Of a stretch of 64,000 bases of DNA, positions 17,778 to 26,357 are shown piece after piece. Source of the DNA: Deltaproteobacteria bacterium (lineage in GTDB: Bacteria; Desulfobacterota; Syntrophia; Syntrophales; Smithellaceae); NCBI GenBank assembly GCA_022710585.1, contig JAKLGV010000004.1:122448-186447 (forward strand), read 5' to 3'. Positions within the stretch are counted from its first letter, which is position 1. Each line of letters opens with the position of its first letter. The notes below the pieces were generated by a model. It was not told the DNA's origin and made no database searches. It worked only from the letters and a program-made list of their open reading frames with translations. Made by a program: the position numbers and the translations under genes.

Positions 17778-18827
17778 ATGTCTAAATTAATAAAAGAAAA
17801 GGCTATTGCAAAACGTGAAATCCTGGTGACCGGCGGAACAGGCTACATCGGAAGCCACACGGTTGTGGCGTTGATCAATGCCGGTTATGATCCAGTCATT
17901 GTGGACAATCTTTCCAATAGTAAAATTTCTGTTCTCTCGCGCATAAATAAAATAACCGGTAAGACGCCGACTTTCTTTAAAACAGATATTCGAAGTCAAT
18001 CTGGCCTGGAAAAAGTATTTCAGAAGCACAAAATCAAAGCGGTTATTCATTTTGCCGGTTTGAAAGCTGTCGGTGAATCGGTTGAACAACCGCTTCGCTA
18101 TTATCAAAATAACATAGAAGGGTCTCTGAAGCTTTTTTCAGTGATGTCCGGCTGTGGCGTGAAGAACATTGTTTTCAGTTCTTCAGCATCCATCTATGGA
18201 GACTCATCCGTTATCCCAATTCATGAGAACTGTCCGGCGGCTCCGACAAATCCCTATGCCCAATCGAAATTCATGATTGAACTGATTCTTAAAGATATTG
18301 TTAAAGCCGATCCCAAGTGGCGCATTACGATTTTGCGCTATTTTAATCCAGTAGGCGCCCATGAAAGCGGTTTAATCGGCGAGGATCCTCAGGGGATTCC
18401 GAACAATCTCATGCCCTATTTGAGTCAGGTTGCCGTCGGAAAACTCAAACGTCTAAATGTATTCGGCAATGATTATCCAACAGCAGACGGAACAGGAGTG
18501 CGCGATTATATCCATGTTGTAGACCTGGCGGAAAGTCATGTGGCCGCTCTGAAAAAGATGGAAAAAATGAAGTTTAAGAATCCGCTGGTTGTGAATGTTG
18601 GGACGGGCAGGGGATATTCCGTTTTGGAAATGCTTCACGCGTTCGAAACAGCTTCCGGCAAAAAGATACCTTACCGGATTGTCAAGCGACGTCCGGGAGA
18701 TATTGCCGCCTGCTATGCCGACACGTATCTCGCTAAAAAACTCTTGGGCTGGAAATCCAGACGAGACATCACCGATATGTGCAACGACACCTGGCGCTGG
18801 CAATCCAATAACCCCTATGGCTATTAA
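17778..18827 (+). CDS. galE: UDP-glucose 4-epimerase
   Basis: Interconverts UDP-glucose and UDP-galactose for surface polysaccharides. The 349-residue SDR-family enzyme has the NAD-binding motif TGGTGYIGSHT at residues 19-29, the SSSASIYGDS strand with the catalytic Ser, and YAQSK with the Tyr-x3-Lys pair. RYFNPVGAHESGLIGEDP and the C-terminal RPGDIAACYAD are typical of GalE rather than of other sugar epimerases. A strong hairpin follows at 18871. Confidence 0.92.
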   Translation: MSKLIKEKAIAKREILVTGGTGYIGSHTVVALINAGYDPVIVDNLSNSKISVLSRINKITGKTPTFFKTDIRSQSGLEKVFQKHKIKAVIHFAGLKAVGESVEQPLRYYQNNIEGSLKLFSVMSGCGVKNIVFSSSASIYGDSSVIPIHENCPAAPTNPYAQSKFMIELILKDIVKADPKWRITILRYFNPVGAHESGLIGEDPQGIPNNLMPYLSQVAVGKLKRLNVFGNDYPTADGTGVRDYIHVVDLAESHVAALKKMEKMKFKNPLVVNVGTGRGYSVLEMLHAFETASGKKIPYRIVKRRPGDIAACYADTYLAKKLLGWKSRRDITDMCNDTWRWQSNNPYGY

Positions 18828-18870
18828 CAAATACGTCCTTCATTTCTAAAGGAAAGTAGGGCTAATGTAA

Positions 18871-18899
18871 CCGGTTCAATCGTCCTTCGATTGAACCGG
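18871..18899. terminator. Hairpin between convergent galE and phosphohexomutase genes
   Basis: A perfect 12-base-pair inverted repeat, CCGGTTCAATCG with loop TCCTT, lies between two convergent genes. There is no good T tract on either side, so it may end transcription weakly or protect 3' ends. Confidence 0.6.
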
Positions 18900-18972
18900 A
18901 ATGTTTTGGAAATGTTTAGAAGTAATCAGCATGATTGCTCCAGCATAATCATAATCAATCCAGGAGATTTTA

Positions 18973-20313
18973 TTAGATTGTCAGCAGCGGTTCCACTTCA
19001 TTGCAGATGGATTGCAGGGCCTTTCTAGATGTTGCTTCAAAGCGAAGGACGATGACCGGCTGTGTGTTGGAAGACCGAACCAGCGCCCAGCCTTCAGCAA
19101 AGGGTATGCGTATCCCGTCTATTTCGACGATGCCCGGAGTATTTTGAAAATATTTTTTTATTTTCTTCACGACTTCCGCTTTTCTGTCATCCGGGCAATC
19201 AACCCGGATTTCCGGTGTGGCAAAGGTTTTGGGGACGTCGGTAAATAATTCGCTGATAGTTTCCCCTGTCTGGTCAATAATTTCCAGCAGTCTGAGCGCC
19301 GCGTAAATGGCGTCGTCATAGCCGAGATAACGGTCGGCAAAAAAGAAATGGCCGCTCATTTCACCGCCCAGCTCGGCTTTTACCTCTTTCATCTTGGCCT
19401 TGATCAGGGAGTGCCCCGCTTTCCACATAATAGGATTGCCGTGATGATTTCTGATATCGTCGTATAAGATTTGAGAACACTTCACTTCGCCGATGATGGT
19501 AGAGCCGGGCTTTTTCTTGAGAATTTGACGGGCGAAGAGAAGCAGCAGTTTATCGCCCCACAGAATTTCACCTTTATCGCTGATGACGCCAAGGCGGTCG
19601 GCATCACCATCGAACGATATGCCCAGATCCGCTTTCGTTTTGCGAACCAGTCTAATCAATTCCGTCAAGTTTTCTTCCACGGTGGGATCGGGAAAATGGT
19701 TGGGAAAGTTACCGTCGGGATCGCAGTTGATGGGAATGATTTCACATCCGTAACGCTGGAGAAGAGGAATGGCAAAATGCCCGCCGACACCGTTCCCGCC
19801 GTCAACGACGATCTTGATCTTCTTTTTGATTTTAATGCTCTTGAAGAGGTAATTTTCATAATCCATGGAGATATTTATCTTCTTGGCTTTGGAAATGCCT
19901 TTGGAGTATTTTCCGCCCTCCATTATTTTTCTCAGCTCCTGAATCTGCTCACCGTAAATGGTGCTGTGTCCGATGCATATCTTGAAGCCATTAAATTCCG
20001 GCGGATTGTGGCTGCCGGTGATCATGACGCCGCCGCCGACGCGCAGATGGCGGATGGAGAAGTAAAGCATGGGTGTGGCGCATAGTCCGATATCAATGGT
20101 ATTGATGCCGACCGCATTAAGGCCCTTGATGAGGGCATTATGATAATCGTCAGAACTTAAACGGCAATCGCGCCCGATAGTCATATTTTTTACTCTGTTG
20201 CGGGCAGCGTAAGTGCCAATTGCCCGACCCAGATTGAAGACGAACTCTTCATTTAAATCAGCGTCCACAACGCCTCGGACGTCATATTCTCTAAATACGT
20301 GGGGATTAAACAA
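18973..20313 (-). CDS. Phosphomannomutase/phosphoglucomutase (AlgC type)
   Basis: Moves phosphate between C6 and C1 of mannose or glucose, feeding nucleotide-sugar synthesis. The family landmarks are REYDVRG at the start, the phosphoserine loop TGSHNPPEFNG, the metal site DGDADRLG and the sugar-binding GGEMSGH. The C-terminal RSSNTQP is the phosphate-binding loop. The start is probably the TTG at 20313, which gives MFNPHVFREYDVRG and has AAAGGAG 8 bases upstream. The frame extends further to a GTG at 20355. It ends a minus-strand run with HAD, Nudix and YheT-like genes, and works next to GalE in sugar supply. Confidence 0.9.
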   Translation of the reverse strand: MFNPHVFREYDVRGVVDADLNEEFVFNLGRAIGTYAARNRVKNMTIGRDCRLSSDDYHNALIKGLNAVGINTIDIGLCATPMLYFSIRHLRVGGGVMITGSHNPPEFNGFKICIGHSTIYGEQIQELRKIMEGGKYSKGISKAKKINISMDYENYLFKSIKIKKKIKIVVDGGNGVGGHFAIPLLQRYGCEIIPINCDPDGNFPNHFPDPTVEENLTELIRLVRKTKADLGISFDGDADRLGVISDKGEILWGDKLLLLFARQILKKKPGSTIIGEVKCSQILYDDIRNHHGNPIMWKAGHSLIKAKMKEVKAELGGEMSGHFFFADRYLGYDDAIYAALRLLEIIDQTGETISELFTDVPKTFATPEIRVDCPDDRKAEVVKKIKKYFQNTPGIVEIDGIRIPFAEGWALVRSSNTQPVIVLRFEATSRKALQSICNEVEPLLTI

Positions 20314-20404
20314 TGTCGTTGCTCCTTTTGGGTTCATCATTTTATTGAAAAGCACGTTGATAAAAGCTGGATATTTTATAGATGAAAAAAAGATTTTTGA
20401 AAAG

Positions 20405-21079
20405 TTATTTTACAATATTCAATAAATCCGCGGCCCGGGAAAGAATAATATCCGCGCCTGCATCAATGAAATCGGTTTTCCGGCAGTGTCCGGTGAGAAC
20501 GCCGCACGTTTTTGTTCCGGCGTTGCGTCCGGTATGGATATCAATGGGGTGATCGCCGATCATCAAGGTGTTGGGAGCGGATGCACCGAGTTTGGCAAGG
20601 GCCAGAGTGATATGTTCCGGATGAGGTTTGACATTTTTGACATCATTGCGGCAGATCACCACCGGGCAGTAACTGAGAATGTCTGGAAAAACGATTTGGA
20701 CGGCTTTTGTGCAGTTTCGCGTTATGATTCCGCAGGAAAATTCTTTGGATTGCAAAGACGTGAACAGGTCCTTCGTGTGTTCGAATAATTCACCCTGGAG
20801 GGCTGCCCGCGTCTCAATATTTTCAATGATCGCATTGGTCTGATAAAAAAACCGGCGGGCTTCCGTTTCCGAACGCTGAAAAAGGATTCCAAAGGCGCTG
20901 TCGATCATTTCCAGAATAAAATGAGCGTGAATTTCTTCCCGGGAAATGCCGTAAGATAAGACAACTTCCATAACGGCGTCGCGCATTTCCTGAAAATCGA
21001 TGTTTAATTTGGCCAGCGTTCCGTCAAAATCAAAAATAAGCGTGTTGATGTTGGATTGATCGATCGTCAGCGCGGGCAT
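20405..21079 (-). CDS. HAD-family phosphatase (phosphoglycolate phosphatase-like)
   Basis: A 224-residue HAD-superfamily hydrolase. Motif I is FDFDGTLAKLN (nucleophile Asp at residue 17), motif II is the Thr of GIITRNC, motif III the Lys of NVKPHPEH, and motif IV is GDHPIDIHTGRNAG. An alpha-helical cap lies between motifs I and II, as in Gph-type phosphatases. Physiological substrate unknown. Its ATG comes 3 bases after the Nudix stop codon, so the two are coupled. Confidence 0.82.
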   Translation of the reverse strand: MPALTIDQSNINTLIFDFDGTLAKLNIDFQEMRDAVMEVVLSYGISREEIHAHFILEMIDSAFGILFQRSETEARRFFYQTNAIIENIETRAALQGELFEHTKDLFTSLQSKEFSCGIITRNCTKAVQIVFPDILSYCPVVICRNDVKNVKPHPEHITLALAKLGASAPNTLMIGDHPIDIHTGRNAGTKTCGVLTGHCRKTDFIDAGADIILSRAADLLNIVK

Positions 21080-21082
21080 AAT

Positions 21083-21925
21083 TCAGCTTTTGGGCGAAAT
21101 GTATTTGAGCGTCAGGATTTTGTTGACGGTTCGGAATGAATAGTCGTCGGGGACGGTGTTGCCGGAAATGATGCGCAAAAAGTTATGAATAATATTGAAT
21201 GTGGCACCCCAGAGAATATCCTCGTTTCCGTCGCCGTCCGGAATCATCAGACAGGGGGTCTGGTATTGCAGCGGCTCGGTTCCTTCCCCCAGAGACGTGG
21301 TGACATTTAACATCGCGTAATTTTCGCGCTGAAAGAAAGATGTCAGAGGAATCTCCACCATTTTTTCCACTTCGGAACTCAATTTGTAGGCGAATCTTCT
21401 GCGGGTAATGCAAACCACCGGAAAGATAGTCCGCGCGAACATGGAGAGCGTGTAAGAGGGAAGGGCACCCAGATATCTGGTGTTGAGAGGGTTCAGGCCG
21501 ATTTCTTCCCACGCCTCCCTGAGGGCATTGGTTAAAAATAAATTGATCAGCTCCGCGGTTTCGCTGTCCACTTTTTGAGTCCGGCTGGCGTATTTGCCGT
21601 AAATCGCGGGCAGGATTCCCGTCTTCAGAATGAAAGTCAGAAAATTATCCTGGCGCGGCTGGAGCATGCCGCCCGGACAGCTAATGTCGCCTCCCTGTGA
21701 AATTTTCTGGGATCGTTTAATAAGCTGGAAAATATATTCGGGTTGTCCGTTCTTTTTTCTGAAGTTCAGCAGTAAAACCACGGCGGCTTTGAGATGGGAG
21801 GAACCTTCCTGTCTGGATTGATCGATTTTGCGGTTGGTTTCTTTATAATCAATCTCCACACCGGCCAACCGGTCCATAATCAGGCGGGGCAGAATTTGTT
21901 TTTGCTGAAAGAGGCTTATGTCCAT
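21083..21925 (-). CDS. Nudix hydrolase, CoA-pyrophosphatase-like, with an insertion in the Nudix region
   Basis: A protein of about 280 residues. The helix half of the Nudix box is intact (ALREAWEEIGLNP, with the metal-binding glutamates), and the strand before it is CPGGMLQP. Between them lie 49 residues instead of about 12, so the loop before the helix carries an insert of some 37 residues rich in hydrophobic and charged positions. The overall pattern resembles CoA/acyl-CoA pyrophosphatases. Start: ATG 21925 is preferred; a TTG at 21946 directly follows the yheT stop. Neither has a clear ribosome site, so translation may be coupled to yheT. Confidence 0.75.
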   Translation of the reverse strand: MDISLFQQKQILPRLIMDRLAGVEIDYKETNRKIDQSRQEGSSHLKAAVVLLLNFRKKNGQPEYIFQLIKRSQKISQGGDISCPGGMLQPRQDNFLTFILKTGILPAIYGKYASRTQKVDSETAELINLFLTNALREAWEEIGLNPLNTRYLGALPSYTLSMFARTIFPVVCITRRRFAYKLSSEVEKMVEIPLTSFFQRENYAMLNVTTSLGEGTEPLQYQTPCLMIPDGDGNEDILWGATFNIIHNFLRIISGNTVPDDYSFRTVNKILTLKYISPKS

Positions 21926-21946
21926 AAATAAAATGTTAAAAAACAA

Positions 21947-22927
21947 CTAAGTGATCATTTCCGTAATCATTCGCTGATACCAGCACCTGACCGGAAAGAG
22001 TTCTATAAAACCGCAATGGCCGCCATACTTTTGTCTCGATATTTTCAGGAAATTATTTTCCTGCAATTGCCGGTAATCCTCATACGGAATGACCGGATCA
22101 TCCTCCGATATAAATATTGTAACAGGAATATTCAGATTTTTAAATGAATCATTTTTCAAGGTATAAAGCTTAAAATAGTCGCGATACATCATACGTTCCG
22201 GAAAATAGGTCATCACCTTGTCCGTCAGCTCAATACAGGTTTTGGAGTCCATCATGGCATTGAAATCATATTTATGGGGGAAAAAGCCTTGCTTTTTATT
22301 TAAAGAACGCTTCCACTTTTTCAGGAAATACATTCGATAAATGGAGTAGCCGTTGTCAATGGCGAGTGTGGTTTTATAAGGGTCCAATGGCGGGCTGACG
22401 GCAAAAACATGCTTGAGGTTGGGAATGGGGGTATGCCCGTGCTTGATGGCAATGCGCAAAGCGAAATTTCCTCCTAAAGAAAAACCCGTCAGATAAGCCG
22501 GTTTGCTGTCCGACAAACGCGAAAGGTAATCCACCGCTTCAAATGTTTCCTGAAGCAGCGCCCCGTGGAAGAGATCTTCGTTCAGATGATGAGAATCCCC
22601 GTGGTCGCGCAAATTTAAGCGGCAGACGGAAAATCCAAGCCGGTAAAAATAATCTCCTGTGTCGAGAAGATAGGCTGATGAAGACGACCCCTCCCAGCCG
22701 TGCAAAAGGATCATCAGTCCGCGGGAGGCGGGATGGGAAGAAACGGATGACAGCAACCTGGAACCGGATGGTGTTTGGATGATGAGGTCTTCCGCGTTTT
22801 GCAGCATGCTGTTCTTTCGGCGCAGGCGCAGGCGGGAACTGGCCATAATGGACTGGAAATGAGCATTTCTGAAAATAAAGGATGGCCGGAAGTTTTCTGG
22901 AGATTCTTTTCTGATTTTATTGATCAT
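21947..22927 (-). CDS. Alpha/beta-hydrolase of the YheT family
   Basis: A serine hydrolase of about 326 residues. The nucleophile elbow is GFSLGGN, the oxyanion strand LLHGWEGSS is near residue 75, the acid is in SEDDPVIPYED and the catalytic His in KYGGHCGFIE. The RNLRDHGDS-like segment (LNLRDHGDSHH) and the N-terminal FRPSFIFRNAHFQSI opening are those of YheT/EMB8 hydrolases, which are esterases of uncertain substrate. The ATG at 22927 is preferred over a TTG at 22939. It lies 77 bases after tRNA-Met. Confidence 0.85.
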   Translation of the reverse strand: MINKIRKESPENFRPSFIFRNAHFQSIMASSRLRLRRKNSMLQNAEDLIIQTPSGSRLLSSVSSHPASRGLMILLHGWEGSSSSAYLLDTGDYFYRLGFSVCRLNLRDHGDSHHLNEDLFHGALLQETFEAVDYLSRLSDSKPAYLTGFSLGGNFALRIAIKHGHTPIPNLKHVFAVSPPLDPYKTTLAIDNGYSIYRMYFLKKWKRSLNKKQGFFPHKYDFNAMMDSKTCIELTDKVMTYFPERMMYRDYFKLYTLKNDSFKNLNIPVTIFISEDDPVIPYEDYRQLQENNFLKISRQKYGGHCGFIELFPVRCWYQRMITEMIT

Positions 22928-23004
22928 CGAGTCGTTCAAACTATGGGTTGCACCGGACGAGAAAATAAAGAGGAGAACGATAACAAGTTAATCAGGAATT
23001 TATT

Positions 23005-23081
23005 TGGTGGCGGTGCCTGGATTTGAACCAGGGACACTACGGATATGAGCCGTATGCTCTGACCAACTGAGCTACACCGCC
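23005..23081 (-). tRNA. tRNA-Met (CAT), probably the elongator
   Basis: A 77-base cloverleaf on the minus strand. GGCGGTG pairs with CACCGCC, anticodon loop CTCATAT has anticodon CAT, the T arm has GGTTCAAATCC and the CCA end is encoded. The first acceptor pair is G-C, so this is not the initiator. A lysidine-modified tRNA-Ile2 has the same anticodon and cannot be fully excluded. Confidence 0.92.
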
Positions 23082-23120
23082 TCTGTATCGATAAACGCTA
23101 TCAATCTACAGCCGGGGCAG

Positions 23121-23149
23121 GCTATATCGAAGAGTGTTCATTTTGTCAA
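23121..23149 (-). promoter_or_regulatory. Promoter for tRNA-Met
   Basis: On the minus strand TTGACA (23144-23149) and TATAGC (23121-23126) are 17 bases apart. The start would fall about 35 bases before the tRNA. The -35 box starts just after the stop codon of the FG-GAP gene. Confidence 0.65.
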
Positions 23150-23152
23150 TCA

Positions 23153-24874
23153 TTATTGTGCGCCCTGTGCCCCATTCAGTTCATAAATAACGATCACGCT
23201 TTTGGCCTTGATCGAGGCGCCGACATTTAAATCCAGGGCCAGCACAATTTCCGGCTGGCCGTCATTATCCACGTCTTTCAGACAATAATCGGCAACGTAA
23301 CCGTTAATCTTCTTTGTTCGCCAGTTTTCCGCCATTCCCATGCCGTCCCATTGGAGATTATAGATTTCAGAGGACGTAAACAGTTTGAAGTTTTTGAAAA
23401 TGCGGCCGACGGAAGAAAGATTCTTAACGATGATCAGCTCTTTTTTCCCGTCTTTGTTTGTGTCATAGCTGAGAATACGCAGATTGATATAACCGCTTTT
23501 GCTTTTGTCGTCTGGATTTTTCTTGTCAAGGTTTTCGAGATAATTGTTGCTGCCTCCGTAAACATCATCGCTTTTCCAGATCAGTTCTTCCGTGGTAAAA
23601 CCAAACGATGTAAGCCGGCCTAAAGACTTATTGGTTTTTTCAAGAACATAAAGATAATCCAGTTCATCCAGCGCGAATATTTTTTCTTCACTGCCAATGC
23701 CCAGATCGTCGATGTTTAAACCGTAGATGGACAATCCCATGGGGATTTTCATCTTTTCGCCGGAAACATACTTGCCGTCTTTCCAGACCATTTCGTAGAT
23801 CTGCGTGTCAAACGGTTTGTTCGAACCGTAATCCTGCCCTAATAATAAAGGAGCGCCGGATGACGTGTCGATGACGCGCAAAAACCAGCGGATGTCTGAC
23901 GCGATAACCGCGTATTTGCCGTCTTTGAATTCCAGAACAAAAGAATCCAGCAGGGTATCGTTCAGAGAGGTGACGATGATTTCCTTGACGCCGTTTTTGT
24001 TGATATCGGCTACATCCACGGCAAGATAATTATCGTAGGATTTGCCTTTGATTTTTTCCAGTAAGGTCAATTCATTTTCGGTTTTGCGATAGATATAGAC
24101 AGCGTTTTTATCAATCACCAAAATTTCATTGGAGCCGTCATTGTTGACATCGCCGATATCCATTCCCTTGAACTCCGTGGGAATTTTCTGGCTCATCCAG
24201 AATTCTTTGCGGTTGAAGGGTTCAATGGCATTGATAAACTCCGCATTAATGACGGACGTTAAGGTGCCGCCTTTCTTGCTTCCGGCCTTCATGCCGGCGA
24301 TGATTTGAGATTCGCGTGACATGGTTGCCGTTGCCGGCGCTGGAACCGCTGGTGTGCCGGCCGTCGGGGCGGCAGCCGGAACGGGGGCTGCCTGCGGCGT
24401 CGTACCGAGGATATGCTGGACAACGCTCTGGGCAAAATCGTTTACCTTGGGCATAACGTCGTCAAGATTCTGGGCCTGTGCGAAGAGATTGATGTCAGAT
24501 TTGGTTTGGGAGATGTCAACGAGTTTTCCGTCGATGCTGATGCTGTTGCCGATTTTGGTAATACTTCCCCGGACGACATAATCAGCGTTTAAATTCTTGC
24601 CGATCGTCTGGACATCGCTGATCGATGCTTCTTTCGCGCCTGTTTTTTTTAATTCAGCCTGTAAAGCGTTTTTATCCGTGATGCTGATCTTGTCGGAAGC
24701 GGAAAGACGCGAGGCAAGCATAGCCTCGATGCCCTGTTTGACATAATCGATGTTTTCAGCGCTGTGTACCGAGAAGGGCAGCAGTGTGACCGTGTATTTG
24801 TCTTTTGCACACAGTGTCGTGGCCGTTAGTAGAATAATTGCCGATATCCATAGATATAATAAGTATTTGCGCAT
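23153..24874 (-). CDS. Exported FG-GAP/VCBS repeat protein with CsgG/FlgO-like N-terminal domain
   Basis: A 573-residue protein with a signal peptide (cleavage likely after TTLCA). Residues about 27-150 resemble the CsgG/FlgO/TolB-N fold: a strand VTLLPFSV, a helix, then ADYVVRGSITKIGNSISIDGKLVDI. A Pro/Ala-rich linker (about 160-185) leads to a set of FG-GAP-type blades with calcium-binding Asp-rich loops, such as DIGDVNNDGSNEI, DVADINKNGVKEI, YDTNKDGKKEL and DVDNDGQPEI. This is probably a beta-propeller in the periplasm or at the outer membrane. No enzyme motif is seen. It is preceded by a GGGG ribosome site and stands alone. Confidence 0.8.
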   Translation of the reverse strand: MRKYLLYLWISAIILLTATTLCAKDKYTVTLLPFSVHSAENIDYVKQGIEAMLASRLSASDKISITDKNALQAELKKTGAKEASISDVQTIGKNLNADYVVRGSITKIGNSISIDGKLVDISQTKSDINLFAQAQNLDDVMPKVNDFAQSVVQHILGTTPQAAPVPAAAPTAGTPAVPAPATATMSRESQIIAGMKAGSKKGGTLTSVINAEFINAIEPFNRKEFWMSQKIPTEFKGMDIGDVNNDGSNEILVIDKNAVYIYRKTENELTLLEKIKGKSYDNYLAVDVADINKNGVKEIIVTSLNDTLLDSFVLEFKDGKYAVIASDIRWFLRVIDTSSGAPLLLGQDYGSNKPFDTQIYEMVWKDGKYVSGEKMKIPMGLSIYGLNIDDLGIGSEEKIFALDELDYLYVLEKTNKSLGRLTSFGFTTEELIWKSDDVYGGSNNYLENLDKKNPDDKSKSGYINLRILSYDTNKDGKKELIIVKNLSSVGRIFKNFKLFTSSEIYNLQWDGMGMAENWRTKKINGYVADYCLKDVDNDGQPEIVLALDLNVGASIKAKSVIVIYELNGAQGAQ

Positions 24875-24934
24875 ATTTATCCCCGTCGTTTGTATTTTTA
24901 TTGTATTGCCTCTTATATCCTTAATATTATGTGC

Positions 24935-24963
24935 TACATATGTTCCTTATGCCAATTTGTCAA
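24935..24963 (-). promoter_or_regulatory. Candidate promoter for the FG-GAP protein gene
   Basis: Minus strand TTGACA (24958-24963), 17 bases, then TATGTA (24935-24940), about 60 bases upstream of the start codon. Confidence 0.5.
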
Positions 24964-24987
24964 TTGTTTAAAAAATGATTTTAATTC

Positions 24988-25014
24988 TTGACGGATGGGT
25001 GAGAGTCATAATAA
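24988..25014 (+). promoter_or_regulatory. Candidate promoter for purB
   Basis: TTGACG (24988-24993) and TAATAA (25009-25014) are separated by 15 bases, shorter than ideal. They lie 41 bases before the purB ATG, which has a good AAGGAG ribosome site. Confidence 0.4.
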
Positions 25015-25054
25015 AAGTTACACCGTTTAAGACACATATAATAAGGAGTAAAAC

Positions 25055-26356
25055 ATGATCCCGAGATATTCCCGCGAAATCATGACCAATATCTGGAGCC
25101 AGGAGAACAAGTATCAAAAATGGCTGGATGTGGAGCTCGCAGCCTGTGAGGCCTTGAACAAATTGGGCAAGATTCCCAAAGGCGCCTTGAAGAATATCAA
25201 GGCGAATGTTTCCATAGAGGTTGCCCGCATTGATGAAATTGAAAAGACCACCAAACATGATGTCATTGCTTTTCTAACATCTCTGACGGAAAAAGTCGGT
25301 GAAGACGGCCGTTTCATTCATATGGGCATGACATCATCAGATGTTCTGGATACGGCGTTTGCCTTACAATTAAAGGAAGCGGCGGAAATATTGCTGGAAG
25401 ATATAGATAAACTGATGACGGTTCTGAAAAGAAGGGCTCTTGAAAATAAGAAAACCATGATGATCGGACGCTCGCATGGGATTCACGCGGAGCCGATTAC
25501 CTTCGGCCTGAAGATGGCTTTATGGTATGAAGAGATGCGGCGCAATCGTCAGCGTCTTTTGCGGGCGAAGGAATCCGTCAGTTGCGGCAAAATATCCGGC
25601 GCGGTGGGAACCTTTTCCTTTATTGATCCTTTTGTGGAAGAATATGTCTGTGGCAAGCTGGGCTTAAAGCCGGCTCCCGTGTCTTCCCAAATTGTTCAGC
25701 GCGACCGGCATGCTGAATTTTTTACCGCCTTAGCCATCATCGCCTCGTCCATTGACAAATTTGCTCAGGAAATCCGACTGCTGCAGAGGACAGAGGTCAG
25801 AGAGGCCGAAGAGTATTTTTCTCCCGGCCAAAAAGGATCGTCCGCCATGCCGCATAAACGCAATCCGATCCTTTCGGAAAATCTCTCCGGTCTGGCCAGA
25901 CTGGTGCGCTCTTACGCTCTGGCGTCTCTGGAGGATGTTGCCCTCTGGCACGAACGAGACATAAGCCATTCTTCGGTGGAGCGGGTGATCGGACCGGACG
26001 CCACCATTGTCCTGGATTTTATGTTGCACCGATTTACCAATATGATGGATAAACTGGTCATCTATCCGGAAAGAATGATGGACAATCTGAACATAACGCA
26101 CGGCGTGATTTTTTCGCAGATGGTCTTGCTGTCACTCATTGATAAGGGCGCCACCCGGGAGGATGCTTACGCCATCGTTCAGAATAACGCGATGAAATCA
26201 TGGCAGGAAGGACTGGAGTTTAAAGAACTGCTGGAAAAGGATTCCACGATCACCGGGTATCTGAAGAAAAAAGAACTGAACGCTATTTTTGACGTAAATA
26301 ATTTTTTAAAAAATCTGGATTTTATTTTTAACCGGGTGTTTGCGGATAAGAAGTAA
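25055..26356 (+). CDS. purB: Adenylosuccinate lyase
   Basis: Cleaves fumarate from SAICAR and from adenylosuccinate, two steps of purine synthesis. The 433-residue protein starts MIPRYSREIM and has GMTSSDVLDTAFALQ, GRSHGIHAEPITFG with the catalytic His, and the fumarase/aspartase signature GSSAMPHKRNP near residue 264. It is the only canonical purine gene in the window. It ends one base away from the convergent nadB gene, with no terminator between. Confidence 0.95.
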   Translation: MIPRYSREIMTNIWSQENKYQKWLDVELAACEALNKLGKIPKGALKNIKANVSIEVARIDEIEKTTKHDVIAFLTSLTEKVGEDGRFIHMGMTSSDVLDTAFALQLKEAAEILLEDIDKLMTVLKRRALENKKTMMIGRSHGIHAEPITFGLKMALWYEEMRRNRQRLLRAKESVSCGKISGAVGTFSFIDPFVEEYVCGKLGLKPAPVSSQIVQRDRHAEFFTALAIIASSIDKFAQEIRLLQRTEVREAEEYFSPGQKGSSAMPHKRNPILSENLSGLARLVRSYALASLEDVALWHERDISHSSVERVIGPDATIVLDFMLHRFTNMMDKLVIYPERMMDNLNITHGVIFSQMVLLSLIDKGATREDAYAIVQNNAMKSWQEGLEFKELLEKDSTITGYLKKKELNAIFDVNNFLKNLDFIFNRVFADKK

Positions 26357-26357
26357 T

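Noticed and set aside
25730..26101. Long antisense frames within purB, hslU, argF and other genes
   Set aside because: They carry no recognisable motifs and mirror strongly supported genes; typical shadow frames.
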